Of a DNA stretch of 42,254 bases, positions 32,348 to 39,995 are shown piece by piece (the first letter of the stretch is position 1; every line of letters begins with the position of its first letter). The stretch is from NCBI GenBank assembly GCA_937872925.1, contig CALMUT010000044.1:1-42254 (forward strand). The letters run 5' to 3'. The stretch is from an uncultured Myxococcales bacterium (GTDB lineage: Bacteria; Myxococcota_A; Polyangia; Polyangiales; Polyangiaceae). Both the position numbers and the translations under genes were made by a program. The notes beneath the pieces were generated by a model, which saw only the letters and a program-made list of their open reading frames with translations, did not search any database and was not told the DNA's origin.

Positions 32348-33949
32348 ATGAGCCGCAAGCTGCTGCCCTGGGCTGTCCTGCTTTGGCTGGGGCACGCCCA
32401 CGCGCAACCAGAACCGGCTCCGCCCCCTGCCGAACCTGTGGAGCTCGAAGAGGAAACCACAGCGCCAGAACCGAGGGAGGCGCCGGCGGAAGCGGCGGCC
32501 GCTCCCCCTCGGAGCGACAGAGCAGCAGCAAGTTCGGATCGCCCCGCTGCGGGTGGCGCCCTGAGCATGCGCGAACCGATTCGACCGGGCCGTCAGCCTG
32601 AGGTGCATGTTTCGTCCACCCCCGTAGCACTCACGAAGCCGGAGTTCCCGCGGAGCCGGTTCAGCTTCGGCTCCTATGGGCGAGTCGTTGCCGCGTCGGA
32701 TGGGCGCGGCGGCGAGGGACGCAACGCGGACGTGGTTGCCTATGGCACGCGCATCGACGAGGGCACCTACGCAGAACTCGAGTTGCGGCGCGACGACGAA
32801 TGGAAGGCGGGCCTAGAATCCCGCATCGTCACCACGCTGGCCATTGGCGCGCCCGTATTTCACTACGATGGGAACTTCGACGCGAAGATCGCGCTGCGCA
32901 ATCTGTATGTTGAAGAACGCGGCATCGGCGACAAGGGATTGAGCGCCTGGGTCGGGTCGCGCATGTACCGCGGCGACGACATCTACTTGTTGGATTTCTG
33001 GCCCCTGGACAATCTCAACACCCTGGGCGGCGGCGTGCGTTTCGACATTCCGGGCCTGAAGACCTATGTGGCATGGCACTTGGGTCTCAACCGCGCGGCC
33101 GACCCGTTCCAATTCCAAGAGGTGGAACGTCCTGCGGCGCAGAATCAACCCGGGTCGACCCGCGTACAGTTGCTCAATCGACCCCGCGTCATCTCGAGTC
33201 TCAAGGTCCAGCACATTCAGCCGCTCTCCGGCAAAGCGGGGCTAAAAGGCGTGCTTTACGGCGAGGTGCATCGCCTTCCAAGTGGAGAGCGAGAAGAAGG
33301 GCCTGGCATTATCGAGCCGGTTGTTGGTGACAGCGGCGCGCTTTTCGGAGCTCAGGTCGGTCTGTTCACTGGCGAGAACGACACCTTCATCAACCTGTTC
33401 TTTCGACACGCAACGGGGCTGGCAGCCTACGGCGAACTTGCAACTCCGGAAGGCACCGCGCCAGACCGCACGGTCGAAGGCGCGACCGAGACGCGCGTGG
33501 GGCTCTCCGCCAACTATGAACATGAGTACTTTGCGGTCGTCGCTGGCGGGTACTTCCGGAGCTTCCGGGAGCCCACCCCTGAGCCCTTTCGATTCACGAA
33601 CATAGACGAGGGCATCTTTGCGCTCCGGCCTCATCTATTTCTGGGAGAGCATGCCGGCCTCGCCGTCGAAGGCTCGTATCAGGCGCAGCAGCGCGGTCTG
33701 TTGAATGTGGTGACGAATCAGCCGCTTCACGCCAAGCTTTGGCGACTGGGCGTCATGCCGTATTTGTCCCCTGCCGGGAAAGGCGTGTTCAAGCGACCTC
33801 AGCTTCGCTTGATCTGGGCGATCACCCAGCGCAACGACGACGCCCGCGCGCTGTACGCTCAGGACGATGTGTTTGCTCGCCGGAAGACCGAGCAGTTCTT
33901 TGGTATCGGCGCTGAGTGGTGGTTCAATTCGTCCAGCTACGGCGATTGA
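32348..33949 (+). CDS. LamB-like carbohydrate porin (maltoporin family)
   Basis: The 533-residue protein begins at ATG 32348 with a short signal (LLPWAVLLWLGHAHA), then an Ala/Pro/Glu-rich linker to about residue 105. The barrel starts with FSFGSYGRVVAASDGRGGEG, the maltoporin N-terminal strand, and continues with DEGTYAELELRRD, SRMYRGDDIYLLDFWPLDNL, and many aromatic strands. It ends in an aromatic WWFNSSSYGD. LamB porins carry maltodextrins across the outer membrane with a greasy slide of aromatic residues. It is divergent from the GH15 gene, and the neighbouring enzymes fit a maltodextrin role. Confidence 0.88.
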   Translation: MSRKLLPWAVLLWLGHAHAQPEPAPPPAEPVELEEETTAPEPREAPAEAAAAPPRSDRAAASSDRPAAGGALSMREPIRPGRQPEVHVSSTPVALTKPEFPRSRFSFGSYGRVVAASDGRGGEGRNADVVAYGTRIDEGTYAELELRRDDEWKAGLESRIVTTLAIGAPVFHYDGNFDAKIALRNLYVEERGIGDKGLSAWVGSRMYRGDDIYLLDFWPLDNLNTLGGGVRFDIPGLKTYVAWHLGLNRAADPFQFQEVERPAAQNQPGSTRVQLLNRPRVISSLKVQHIQPLSGKAGLKGVLYGEVHRLPSGEREEGPGIIEPVVGDSGALFGAQVGLFTGENDTFINLFFRHATGLAAYGELATPEGTAPDRTVEGATETRVGLSANYEHEYFAVVAGGYFRSFREPTPEPFRFTNIDEGIFALRPHLFLGEHAGLAVEGSYQAQQRGLLNVVTNQPLHAKLWRLGVMPYLSPAGKGVFKRPQLRLIWAITQRNDDARALYAQDDVFARRKTEQFFGIGAEWWFNSSSYGD

Positions 33950-33950
33950 G

Positions 33951-34889
33951 TCAGAACCGTCCGCCGTAGGAAAGTTCCGCGCCGCGCTCGGACAGTCGAA
34001 CCCCGGCTTGGGGTGTTTCCGTCGAAGCGTCCGCCGACAGGAACAGATACGTTGCGGCGGAAATGCCGACGACACCGATCCCAAAGGACACGGTGCTCAC
34101 CAGTCCAAGGCTCTGTGCGCTGTCCACGGCGTCGCGGCCTTCAGCGTTGCACACCCGGCTCGGACAATTGTCGTCGATGGCCTTCCGCTTCGAGGCGGCC
34201 ATGAGTCCCGTGGCACTTCCCACTGCAAGCCCCAGCACGCCGACGCTGCCCAGAACCCAAGCCGGCGTGTTGGCGCGCGAGCCGCGCTTTGCTGGCAGCT
34301 GGCCTTCCGTGGCTGGGCTCACGGGGCCGCTTTCGAGTTCGACGCTGCGATTGACCCCGACTGCCAGATCCACGGACGCGCTCGCCACAGCATTGCCCCC
34401 GTTCAGCAGTCGCACATCGTGCACGCCTGGGTCCAGCGGTATGGGGCGTCCCAGGTCTCGGCTAATCTCCACGTCATCGACAACTACCCGGCCGCCGGGC
34501 GGTAATTCGCCGCGCACGCGTACGGTCAAGGTTGGGATCTTCGCGGCGATCTCAGCGCGCTTGCGCAGCGCGACGGCTACGCGATCGGCGTGTTTGTCGG
34601 CCTCGGTAGCGGGCAGTTGTCCTACGGCGTCCAAGAAGCCGCTGTAACTGTCGTTCGCCGTCTTGAACTTGCCCCAACCGCGCTGGCACTCCGCCAGAGT
34701 GAACAGCACTCCCGCCAAAGGCTCCAAGGCGTGGCTCTGCTGGATCAGCGGGCAGCCTTCCGCGTGGTTTCCCGCCAGGAAGGCCTCAAGCCCCTGATTG
34801 AACAGCCGCTCTGCCTGGCTCTGGGCCGCGACGTGTCCACTCCACGCCATGGCGCAGACAACGATGAGAGGGATGAGCGGGCGGCCCAT
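33951..34889 (-). CDS. TPR/PEGA-like periplasmic protein with C-terminal membrane segments
   Basis: The 312-residue protein starts at ATG 34889, where a signal peptide is produced (LIPLIVVCAMAWSGHVAAQ). TPR-like helices follow (AERLFNQGLEAFLAGNHAEG). Next is a beta domain of PEGA type (LTVRVRGELPPGGRVVVDDV, DPGVHDVRL). Two hydrophobic segments come near the end (AWVLGSVGVLGLAVGSATG, VSFGIGVVGISAATYLFLSA). This gene type commonly lies beside Ser/Thr kinases in myxobacteria, as here, 34 bp after the kinase stop on the same strand. The role in sensing is inferred. Confidence 0.83.
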   Translation of the reverse strand: MGRPLIPLIVVCAMAWSGHVAAQSQAERLFNQGLEAFLAGNHAEGCPLIQQSHALEPLAGVLFTLAECQRGWGKFKTANDSYSGFLDAVGQLPATEADKHADRVAVALRKRAEIAAKIPTLTVRVRGELPPGGRVVVDDVEISRDLGRPIPLDPGVHDVRLLNGGNAVASASVDLAVGVNRSVELESGPVSPATEGQLPAKRGSRANTPAWVLGSVGVLGLAVGSATGLMAASKRKAIDDNCPSRVCNAEGRDAVDSAQSLGLVSTVSFGIGVVGISAATYLFLSADASTETPQAGVRLSERGAELSYGGRF

Positions 34890-34923
34890 ATTCCTCCAAC
34901 CTATACCAAACGCCTGGAGCTTC

Positions 34924-36429
34924 TCACTCTCGCTTGTACAGCGACGCTGGTTTCGGCTTGGCAGGGGCCTTCGGTTTCGGCGCAGGCCGCCAGTAGACTG
35001 GGCGCTTCTTGGGGGCTTCGGTAGCTTCCGGGAGGGCGTCCAGCGCAATCGGCTCCGCCGGCGTATTCGACGCGTCGCCTGCCTCGGGTTCTGCGCGCGC
35101 GACCTTGGCGTGGCTCGCGCCCCATCGCAGCAGGGTATCTGAGTGCCGGCCCGAGCGCTCTAGGTTGGCAACTTCCGCAGCGGTGCCGGCAGACAAGGCG
35201 ACCCAGCCCACGCTGAATAGCCCGACAAGCCCCACGGCAGCGGCGGCCGGTAGGCGTAGGCTGCGTCTGGGGCGGGCCCAGCGTGCGTCCACAGAGACCT
35301 GGCTGTCGGTGAGTGTTCCACGATCGCTGCTCGACATCGCGGTGCTCACGGCGCTTGCGCCGAGGGGCACCGTAACGGTTTCGGTGCCTTCTACGACGCT
35401 TGCAATGATGGGCTGGCTGGTGCTGCGTCCGACTTCGCGCAACACGGCGTCGCGCTCTTGCAGTGGTTCGGCGGCCACGCGCTGCACCCATTCGGACACC
35501 GCATTCTGCGAGATCACCGGCGCTGCCTTTTCAATCTCCAGTACCATTTCCCGGGCGGTCTGATAGCGGGCGCTGCGATCGCGTTCCAGCCCGCGCAGCG
35601 TCAAGGTGTCGAGAGCCGTCGGCACGTCCGCGCGGTGTAGGCTCGGCGGTGAGACTGGCGCCTCAAGGAGTTGGTAGATCAGTTCACCGTCGTTGCTGGC
35701 TTCGAAAAGGCGCCGGTTGGCCAGGCACTGCCACAGTACAATCGAGGCGCTGAAGATGTCCGTCTGTCGGTCGATCACTCCCTGTCGGATCTGCTCCGGA
35801 GCCATGTAGGCGAGCTTGCCCCGCAGCTGGCCCTCCCGCGTCGTGTGGATTTGCGAAACGGCTTTGGCAACTCCGAAATCGATGAGTCGTGCGACCCCGT
35901 CGCTCCCGACCAAGATGTTCTGTGGAGACACGTCACGATGCACGACCTTGAGCGGCTGTCCGGTTTCGTCCTGCGCTTCGTGCGCCGCGTGTAGTCCGGA
36001 AAGCACACCACCCATAATGTGCGCCGCCACCGACACTGGAATGCCTCCGTCTTTGGCAGCCAGCTTCATCAGATGCGACAGTGGAAGGCCGTGGATGTAC
36101 TCCATGACGATGAACAACTCGTCGCCGTCCTCGACCACGTCCAGAGTCTGCGCGACATTGGGATGCACGACGCGCGCCGCCACCCGCGCCTCGTCCACGA
36201 ACATGGCGCGGAAGTCCGCTTCGCGGGCAAACTGCGGATGCAGGCGCTTCACCGCGACCGTGCGCGCAAAGCCCACCTTGCCGTGCAGCCGCGCGAAATG
36301 CACCGTGGCCATGCCGCCCGACGCAATGACGTCGAACAACTCGTATCTTCCCGCCAGGACCGCGGGCTTTGGCGGGCGGCTTGGGCGCACTATCGGAACA
36401 GGATACGGGTCGCGCCGACCTTTCGCCAC
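34924..36429 (-). CDS. Transmembrane Ser/Thr protein kinase
   Basis: The 501-residue protein starts with GTG at 36429, chosen as the last good start before the kinase domain and behind GAGG. The Gly-loop (ASGGMATVHFA), Lys61 (VAVK), the catalytic HRDVSPQN with Asp166, DFG at 184-186 and the APE-like APEQIRQG are all present. Ser replaces the usual Lys in HRDxKxxN, common in myxobacterial kinases. A single transmembrane segment lies at about 393-415 (AAAAVGLVGLFSVGWVALSA), then a Pro/Lys-rich extracytoplasmic tail. It is divergent from a second kinase and upstream of the TPR/PEGA-like protein. Confidence 0.92.
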   Translation of the reverse strand: MAKGRRDPYPVPIVRPSRPPKPAVLAGRYELFDVIASGGMATVHFARLHGKVGFARTVAVKRLHPQFAREADFRAMFVDEARVAARVVHPNVAQTLDVVEDGDELFIVMEYIHGLPLSHLMKLAAKDGGIPVSVAAHIMGGVLSGLHAAHEAQDETGQPLKVVHRDVSPQNILVGSDGVARLIDFGVAKAVSQIHTTREGQLRGKLAYMAPEQIRQGVIDRQTDIFSASIVLWQCLANRRLFEASNDGELIYQLLEAPVSPPSLHRADVPTALDTLTLRGLERDRSARYQTAREMVLEIEKAAPVISQNAVSEWVQRVAAEPLQERDAVLREVGRSTSQPIIASVVEGTETVTVPLGASAVSTAMSSSDRGTLTDSQVSVDARWARPRRSLRLPAAAAVGLVGLFSVGWVALSAGTAAEVANLERSGRHSDTLLRWGASHAKVARAEPEAGDASNTPAEPIALDALPEATEAPKKRPVYWRPAPKPKAPAKPKPASLYKRE

Positions 36430-36492
36430 CGCTGATTGCCTCGCCGGCTCGACCGCGCGTCGCAACTGCCATATGAGCAGACACAAGCTATC

Positions 36493-37419
36493 GTGGAGTT
36501 CCCGGTCCTTGTTCCTGGTGAGAGTGTGGGCGCCTATCGCATCGTTGGCGAGGTGGGTCGCGGCTCCACGGCGGTCGTCTATCGCGCGACTCGGGACGCG
36601 GCAGACGACGTCGCGTTGAAGCTCATGTTTGCCGAGTTGGCGGAGGACGCCGAGGCGCTGCAAATGTTCCTGGACGAACAACAGATCGCGTCCCAGGTGG
36701 ATCACCAAAACGTGGCGCGGGTGCTGGATACCGGAATGCACCGCGGCAGCCCGTTCATCGTCCAAGAGCTCGTAGATGGCTATTCCTACGTGCAGCTGGG
36801 AGAAGCTGCGCAATCGGCAGGAGTGCCACTGCCTGTTGGGCTGCACTTGCATGTGCTTTCGCGCGCAGCGCAGGGGTTGCACGGCGCCCACGAGACACGA
36901 GGCGCAGATGGCACTTTCCTATCCATCGTTCATCGGGACGTGAAGCCACAGAACGTGTTGATCGCCTTTGACGGGCGGGTGAAAGTCGTCGACTTCGGCA
37001 TTGCCGCTGCGCATGGGCGCAAGACGCGCACAGCAACCGGCAATACCAAAGGCACCCTGGCGTACTTGGCGCCCGAGCAGATCCTCTCGCCGCGAAACGT
37101 AGATCGCCGGGCCGACATCTGGGCTCTCGGTGTCATTGCCTGGGAAGCGCTGAGCGGAGAGCGGCTGTTCCAAGATGCCAATGAAGGCGGGACGATTTGG
37201 AACGTGGTGCATCGGGCCGTTCCGGAATTGACCGCGCGCGCACTTCCCCCAGTTGCCACACGCACATTGAACAAGTGTCTGCAGCGGGACCGGAACCAAC
37301 GCTATCCGAGCGCAGCAGCCGTCGCGGAGGGCTTCGAAGAAGCCGCGGCCGAGTGCGGCTGGTCCGCGTCGGCCCAGGTCGCCGCACAGCTACAGGCCAT
37401 TGCTGCCTCCGTGTCCTGA
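36493..37419 (+). CDS. Soluble Ser/Thr protein kinase
   Basis: The 308-residue protein is a near-minimal kinase domain without a transmembrane segment. The Gly-loop is GEVGRGSTAVVY, the ATP Lys is Lys43 (VALK), the catalytic loop is HRDVKPQN with Asp149, and DFG is at 167-169. APEQIL and DIWALGVIAWE follow. The GTG at 36493 is preferred because the domain begins soon after, but TTG at 36436 and GTG at 36526 are possible. It is divergent from the larger kinase with about 60 bp between them, so shared control is likely. Its stop codon is followed at once by the direct repeats of the next locus. Confidence 0.88.
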   Translation: MEFPVLVPGESVGAYRIVGEVGRGSTAVVYRATRDAADDVALKLMFAELAEDAEALQMFLDEQQIASQVDHQNVARVLDTGMHRGSPFIVQELVDGYSYVQLGEAAQSAGVPLPVGLHLHVLSRAAQGLHGAHETRGADGTFLSIVHRDVKPQNVLIAFDGRVKVVDFGIAAAHGRKTRTATGNTKGTLAYLAPEQILSPRNVDRRADIWALGVIAWEALSGERLFQDANEGGTIWNVVHRAVPELTARALPPVATRTLNKCLQRDRNQRYPSAAAVAEGFEEAAAECGWSASAQVAAQLQAIAASVS

Positions 37420-37459
37420 CTGGTCGGGTGCAGCAGACGCTGGTCGGGCCTAGCAGACC
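37420..37459 (+). promoter_or_regulatory. Tandem 20-bp direct repeat, candidate activator-binding site
   Basis: CTGGTCGGGTGCAGCAGACG (37420-37439) is followed without gap by CTGGTCGGGCCTAGCAGACC (37440-37459), identical at 16 of 20 positions. The 20-bp period is about two helical turns. The repeats lie 40-80 bp upstream of the -24/-12 promoter, the distance used by sigma-54 activators. A related sequence in the opposite orientation is at 39849-39868. Confidence 0.62.
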
Positions 37460-37500
37460 GCTACCGGCTCCAAACGGGGTGTTTCGCCCCGATGTGGGTT

Positions 37501-37516
37501 CGGCACGCACCGTGCA
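37501..37516 (+). promoter_or_regulatory. Sigma-54 (-24/-12) promoter of the thioredoxin-like lipoprotein gene
   Basis: CGGCACGCACCGTGCA matches the TGGCACGNNNNTTGCW consensus at all but two positions, with the essential GG and GC separated by exactly 10 bp. It lies 41 bp before the ATG at 37558. The next gene on the same locus encodes a sigma-54 activator. Confidence 0.7.
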
Positions 37517-37557
37517 CTACAGCTCGTCGCGCCCCCGGGGCGGCCGACGAGGAAACG

Positions 37558-38433
37558 ATGAACAAGACGAAGCGATGGTCGAGAGTTGGGCTGGTTTTCG
37601 CGGCGATGCTCGGCGCGGCTTGCGCGGGAGCTGAGGATGACGCCGGTACTGCGGCGCCGCTGGCCTTCTGCGAGACGGCCTCCACCTGCCTCGAGTTTTG
37701 CCTCTGCGCGACGGGCAAGATCGACGGCTGCTTTGAAGCCTGCGACGGCCCGGGCGGTGGCGGCGGATCGCCACAGGGCACCGGCGGCGTTCCCTCGGGT
37801 ACAGGGGGCGCGCCCGGGGCCGGAGGCGTGGCGGCCGGTGGCTCGCCTGCAGCCGGCGGCGCTCCGTCCGCTGGCGGCGGCCCTGGATCCGGAGGCGCTC
37901 CGGCCGGAAGCGGCGGCAATAACAACACCAGTTGCAGTGGCTGGCCGGGTGGAGCGTCGGGGCCCGCGCTCGGTCAGACCCTGCCCCAGAGCCTAAGCTG
38001 GCAAGGTTTTACCGGCGGGTCGGGTAGTCCGAGCTCCACGAACATTGCCGATTACTACGACTGCGACGGTAAGAAGGGCATCAACGCTATCCTCTTCATC
38101 ACGGCGACGACGACCTGCGGCATCTGCAAGAGTGAAGCAAAGTCGCTGGAGGCAAAGATGGACCAGTGGGCCCCCCTCGGCATCAAGGTCGTCACGCTGA
38201 TGGTGTATCCAGCTACCGTTGCCGGCGCCCAGAGCTGGAAAAGCGCCTACGGTCTCAATCGCGTCGACGTGTTGGCGGACAAGATGCCGCCTTCCATGGC
38301 CTACTCGAATTCCATCGGCACGCCCCTACATACCATCGTGAATCCGCGCAATATGCAGGTGGTGCATACCAAGATGGGCGGCGGCAGCGCGTCTTACGCG
38401 AAGCTCGTGGAACTCGCTCAGCAGAACCAGTAG
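37558..38433 (+). CDS. Lipoprotein with six-Cys module and thioredoxin-like domain
   Basis: The 291-residue protein starts at ATG 37558 behind GAGG. Cys22 (LGAAC) is the predicted lipidated residue. A compact module follows with Cys38, 44, 48, 50, 58 and 62, spaced C-x5-C-x3-C-x-C-x7-C-x3-C and containing EFCLC. Gly/Ala/Pro-rich linker covers about 64-121. The C-terminal domain is thioredoxin-like, with C187-G-I-C190 and a cis-Pro loop (IGTPLHTIVNP). CGIC predicts redox activity outside the cytoplasm. The same Cys module, with identical spacing, is in the CAP lipoprotein at 39996-41033. Its stop abuts the stop of the sigma-54 activator gene. Confidence 0.9.
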   Translation: MNKTKRWSRVGLVFAAMLGAACAGAEDDAGTAAPLAFCETASTCLEFCLCATGKIDGCFEACDGPGGGGGSPQGTGGVPSGTGGAPGAGGVAAGGSPAAGGAPSAGGGPGSGGAPAGSGGNNNTSCSGWPGGASGPALGQTLPQSLSWQGFTGGSGSPSSTNIADYYDCDGKKGINAILFITATTTCGICKSEAKSLEAKMDQWAPLGIKVVTLMVYPATVAGAQSWKSAYGLNRVDVLADKMPPSMAYSNSIGTPLHTIVNPRNMQVVHTKMGGGSASYAKLVELAQQNQ

Positions 38434-39747
38434 TCAGCGGATTTCATGCCGCTTGAGCAGCTCGATCAGATACGAGCGGTTCATCTGGCCGACCCGGGCT
38501 GCCTTGCGCACGTTGCCATCCGAGCGTTGCAGTAGCTGTTCTAGGTAGCGACGTTCGAACTGTTCCAACAAGGCGCCGCGTGCGTCGCGGTAGCCGAGGT
38601 GCAAGACCGATTCGATGGCGTCGCCGTCACCCGAGTCGGGTGCCATCATCGATACGCTCTCCAAACTGGGTTGGCGCCCCATCGCTACCGTGCCCGCCAC
38701 CAGGTTGCGCAACTCTCGCACGTTGCCAGGCCACGGATACGTCGTCAGTTGTTGCACGATCTCAGGAGTGAATAGCTCCCGGGCGTCAGCCTCGGCGCCG
38801 GCTTCTGCGGCGAAGTGCTCGAGCAACATCGGGATGTCCTCGGTACGCTTGCGCAGCGGCGGGATTTCCAGCACGACGACGCCGAGCCGGTAGAAGAGAT
38901 CGAGGCGAAAGTTGCCGGAGTTTACGTCTTTGCGCAGATCCCGGTTGGTCGCTGACACGATGCGCACGTCCACGGGCACTTCGTCAGCGCCGCCCAATCG
39001 AGTGAAACGCCGGCGTTCCAACGCACCCAAGAGCGAAGCCTGTAGCGAAGGCGGCAATTCACCGAGTTCGTCCAAGAATATCGTACCGCCATGGGCGCGT
39101 TCGAGTGCGCCGGCTCGGCGGCGGTCTGCGCCGGTAAAGGCCCCGCGTTCATGGCCGAATAGCTCGGCCGCAAACAGCGATGGCGGAATCGCCGCGCAGT
39201 CCACCACCACGAAGGGCTTTCCGGCCCGCGCCGAGTTGTCATGGATCGCTCGCGCAATCAGTTCCTTGCCAGTGCCAGACTCGCCGATCTGCAGCACGGA
39301 AACATCGCTGGCAGCAAGCTTCTGGATGTCCGCCATCAAGCGACGCATGGGAGGGGACTTGCCACGCAGCCCGCCCAGGGCTTCTTCCTCGTGGAGCTTC
39401 TGCATCACGACGTCGCCGTCGGCCAGGCGCAAACTGACTTGCCCTAGCTGTAGGGAGGCCGGCAACGTCAACGTCGCCGTGCCATCGCGTAGTGTGACCG
39501 GCCCGATTTTGGTGCCGTTGGTAGAACCCAAGTCCGTCAGGGCAACTGCAGCGGCCTCTCGAGACAAGGTGAGGTGGAAGCGGCTAACGGTTTTGTCGTC
39601 GATGATCAGATCGTTGCCAGAGGCGCTGCCGACGGTCAGTCGCTCGCCGTCGGAGACGATGGCTTCCTGCTCAGTGCCCTCGACGGAAAGCCGGATAGTG
39701 CGTACCGGCATTCCGGCAGCTTGCGCCCGCACCGTGGAGTCGCTCAT
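38434..39747 (-). CDS. FHA-domain sigma-54-dependent activator
   Basis: The 437-residue protein starts at ATG 39747. Residues about 15-110 form an FHA domain (VGSASGNDLIIDDKTVSRFH and LTDLGSTNGTKIG), which binds phosphothreonine. The AAA+ domain has Walker A GESGTGKE (155-162), the sigma-54-contact loop GAFTGA (202-207) and Walker B TIFLDE (222-227). The C-terminus is a Fis-type helix-turn-helix (GNVRKAARVGQMNRSYLIEL). FHA activators are controlled by Ser/Thr kinases in myxobacteria; the two kinases here at 34.9-37.4 kb are candidates. It lies between two lipoprotein genes that each carry a -24/-12 promoter. Confidence 0.95.
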   Translation of the reverse strand: MSDSTVRAQAAGMPVRTIRLSVEGTEQEAIVSDGERLTVGSASGNDLIIDDKTVSRFHLTLSREAAAVALTDLGSTNGTKIGPVTLRDGTATLTLPASLQLGQVSLRLADGDVVMQKLHEEEALGGLRGKSPPMRRLMADIQKLAASDVSVLQIGESGTGKELIARAIHDNSARAGKPFVVVDCAAIPPSLFAAELFGHERGAFTGADRRRAGALERAHGGTIFLDELGELPPSLQASLLGALERRRFTRLGGADEVPVDVRIVSATNRDLRKDVNSGNFRLDLFYRLGVVVLEIPPLRKRTEDIPMLLEHFAAEAGAEADARELFTPEIVQQLTTYPWPGNVRELRNLVAGTVAMGRQPSLESVSMMAPDSGDGDAIESVLHLGYRDARGALLEQFERRYLEQLLQRSDGNVRKAARVGQMNRSYLIELLKRHEIR

Positions 39748-39932
39748 GGCACCGACCTTAGCAAATGCCCGGCGTGCGTTTCGGTTTGGGCGAACGCCTT
39801 CGGCACGACGGCCACCGCATACAGCGCTCACGTCGCGGCCCAAGCAATGGACTGCTGTTCCATACCGGCCCTGGCATGGCCCACAAGACCGATTTTCGAC
39901 TGTGAAACCATGGATGTAGGCAAAAGTGCGCG
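39748..39932. promoter_or_regulatory. Divergent region between the FHA activator and CAP lipoprotein genes
   Basis: The gap holds the promoter of the activator gene and upstream control DNA of the CAP gene. An inverted repeat (GGCGTGCG at 39771-39778 with CGAACGCC at 39791-39798, one mismatch) lies just before the activator start and could serve autoregulation. No -24/-12 element was seen on the minus strand. Confidence 0.4.
39849..39868 (-). promoter_or_regulatory. Candidate activator-binding site upstream of the CAP lipoprotein gene
   Basis: GGACTGCTGTTCCATACCGG matches the reverse complement of each 20-bp repeat at 37420-37459 in 13 of 20 positions, sharing the frame GG-x-CTGCT and CC-x2-ACC-x-G. 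It is centred about 75 bp upstream of the -24/-12 promoter at 39933, similar to the other locus. A weaker match may follow 24 bp downstream. Confidence 0.5.
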
Positions 39933-39948
39933 TGGCACGTGACCTGCA
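39933..39948 (+). promoter_or_regulatory. Sigma-54 (-24/-12) promoter of the CAP lipoprotein gene
   Basis: TGGCACGTGACCTGCA matches TGGCACGNNNNTTGCW at every defined position but one, with GG and GC separated by 10 bp. It lies 47 bp before the ATG at 39996, close to the spacing at the other lipoprotein gene. Confidence 0.8.
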
Positions 39949-39995
39949 CTGCTGGGCCGCTGCGGGCAAATCGTCGTCGCCTGCACGGAGGACCG

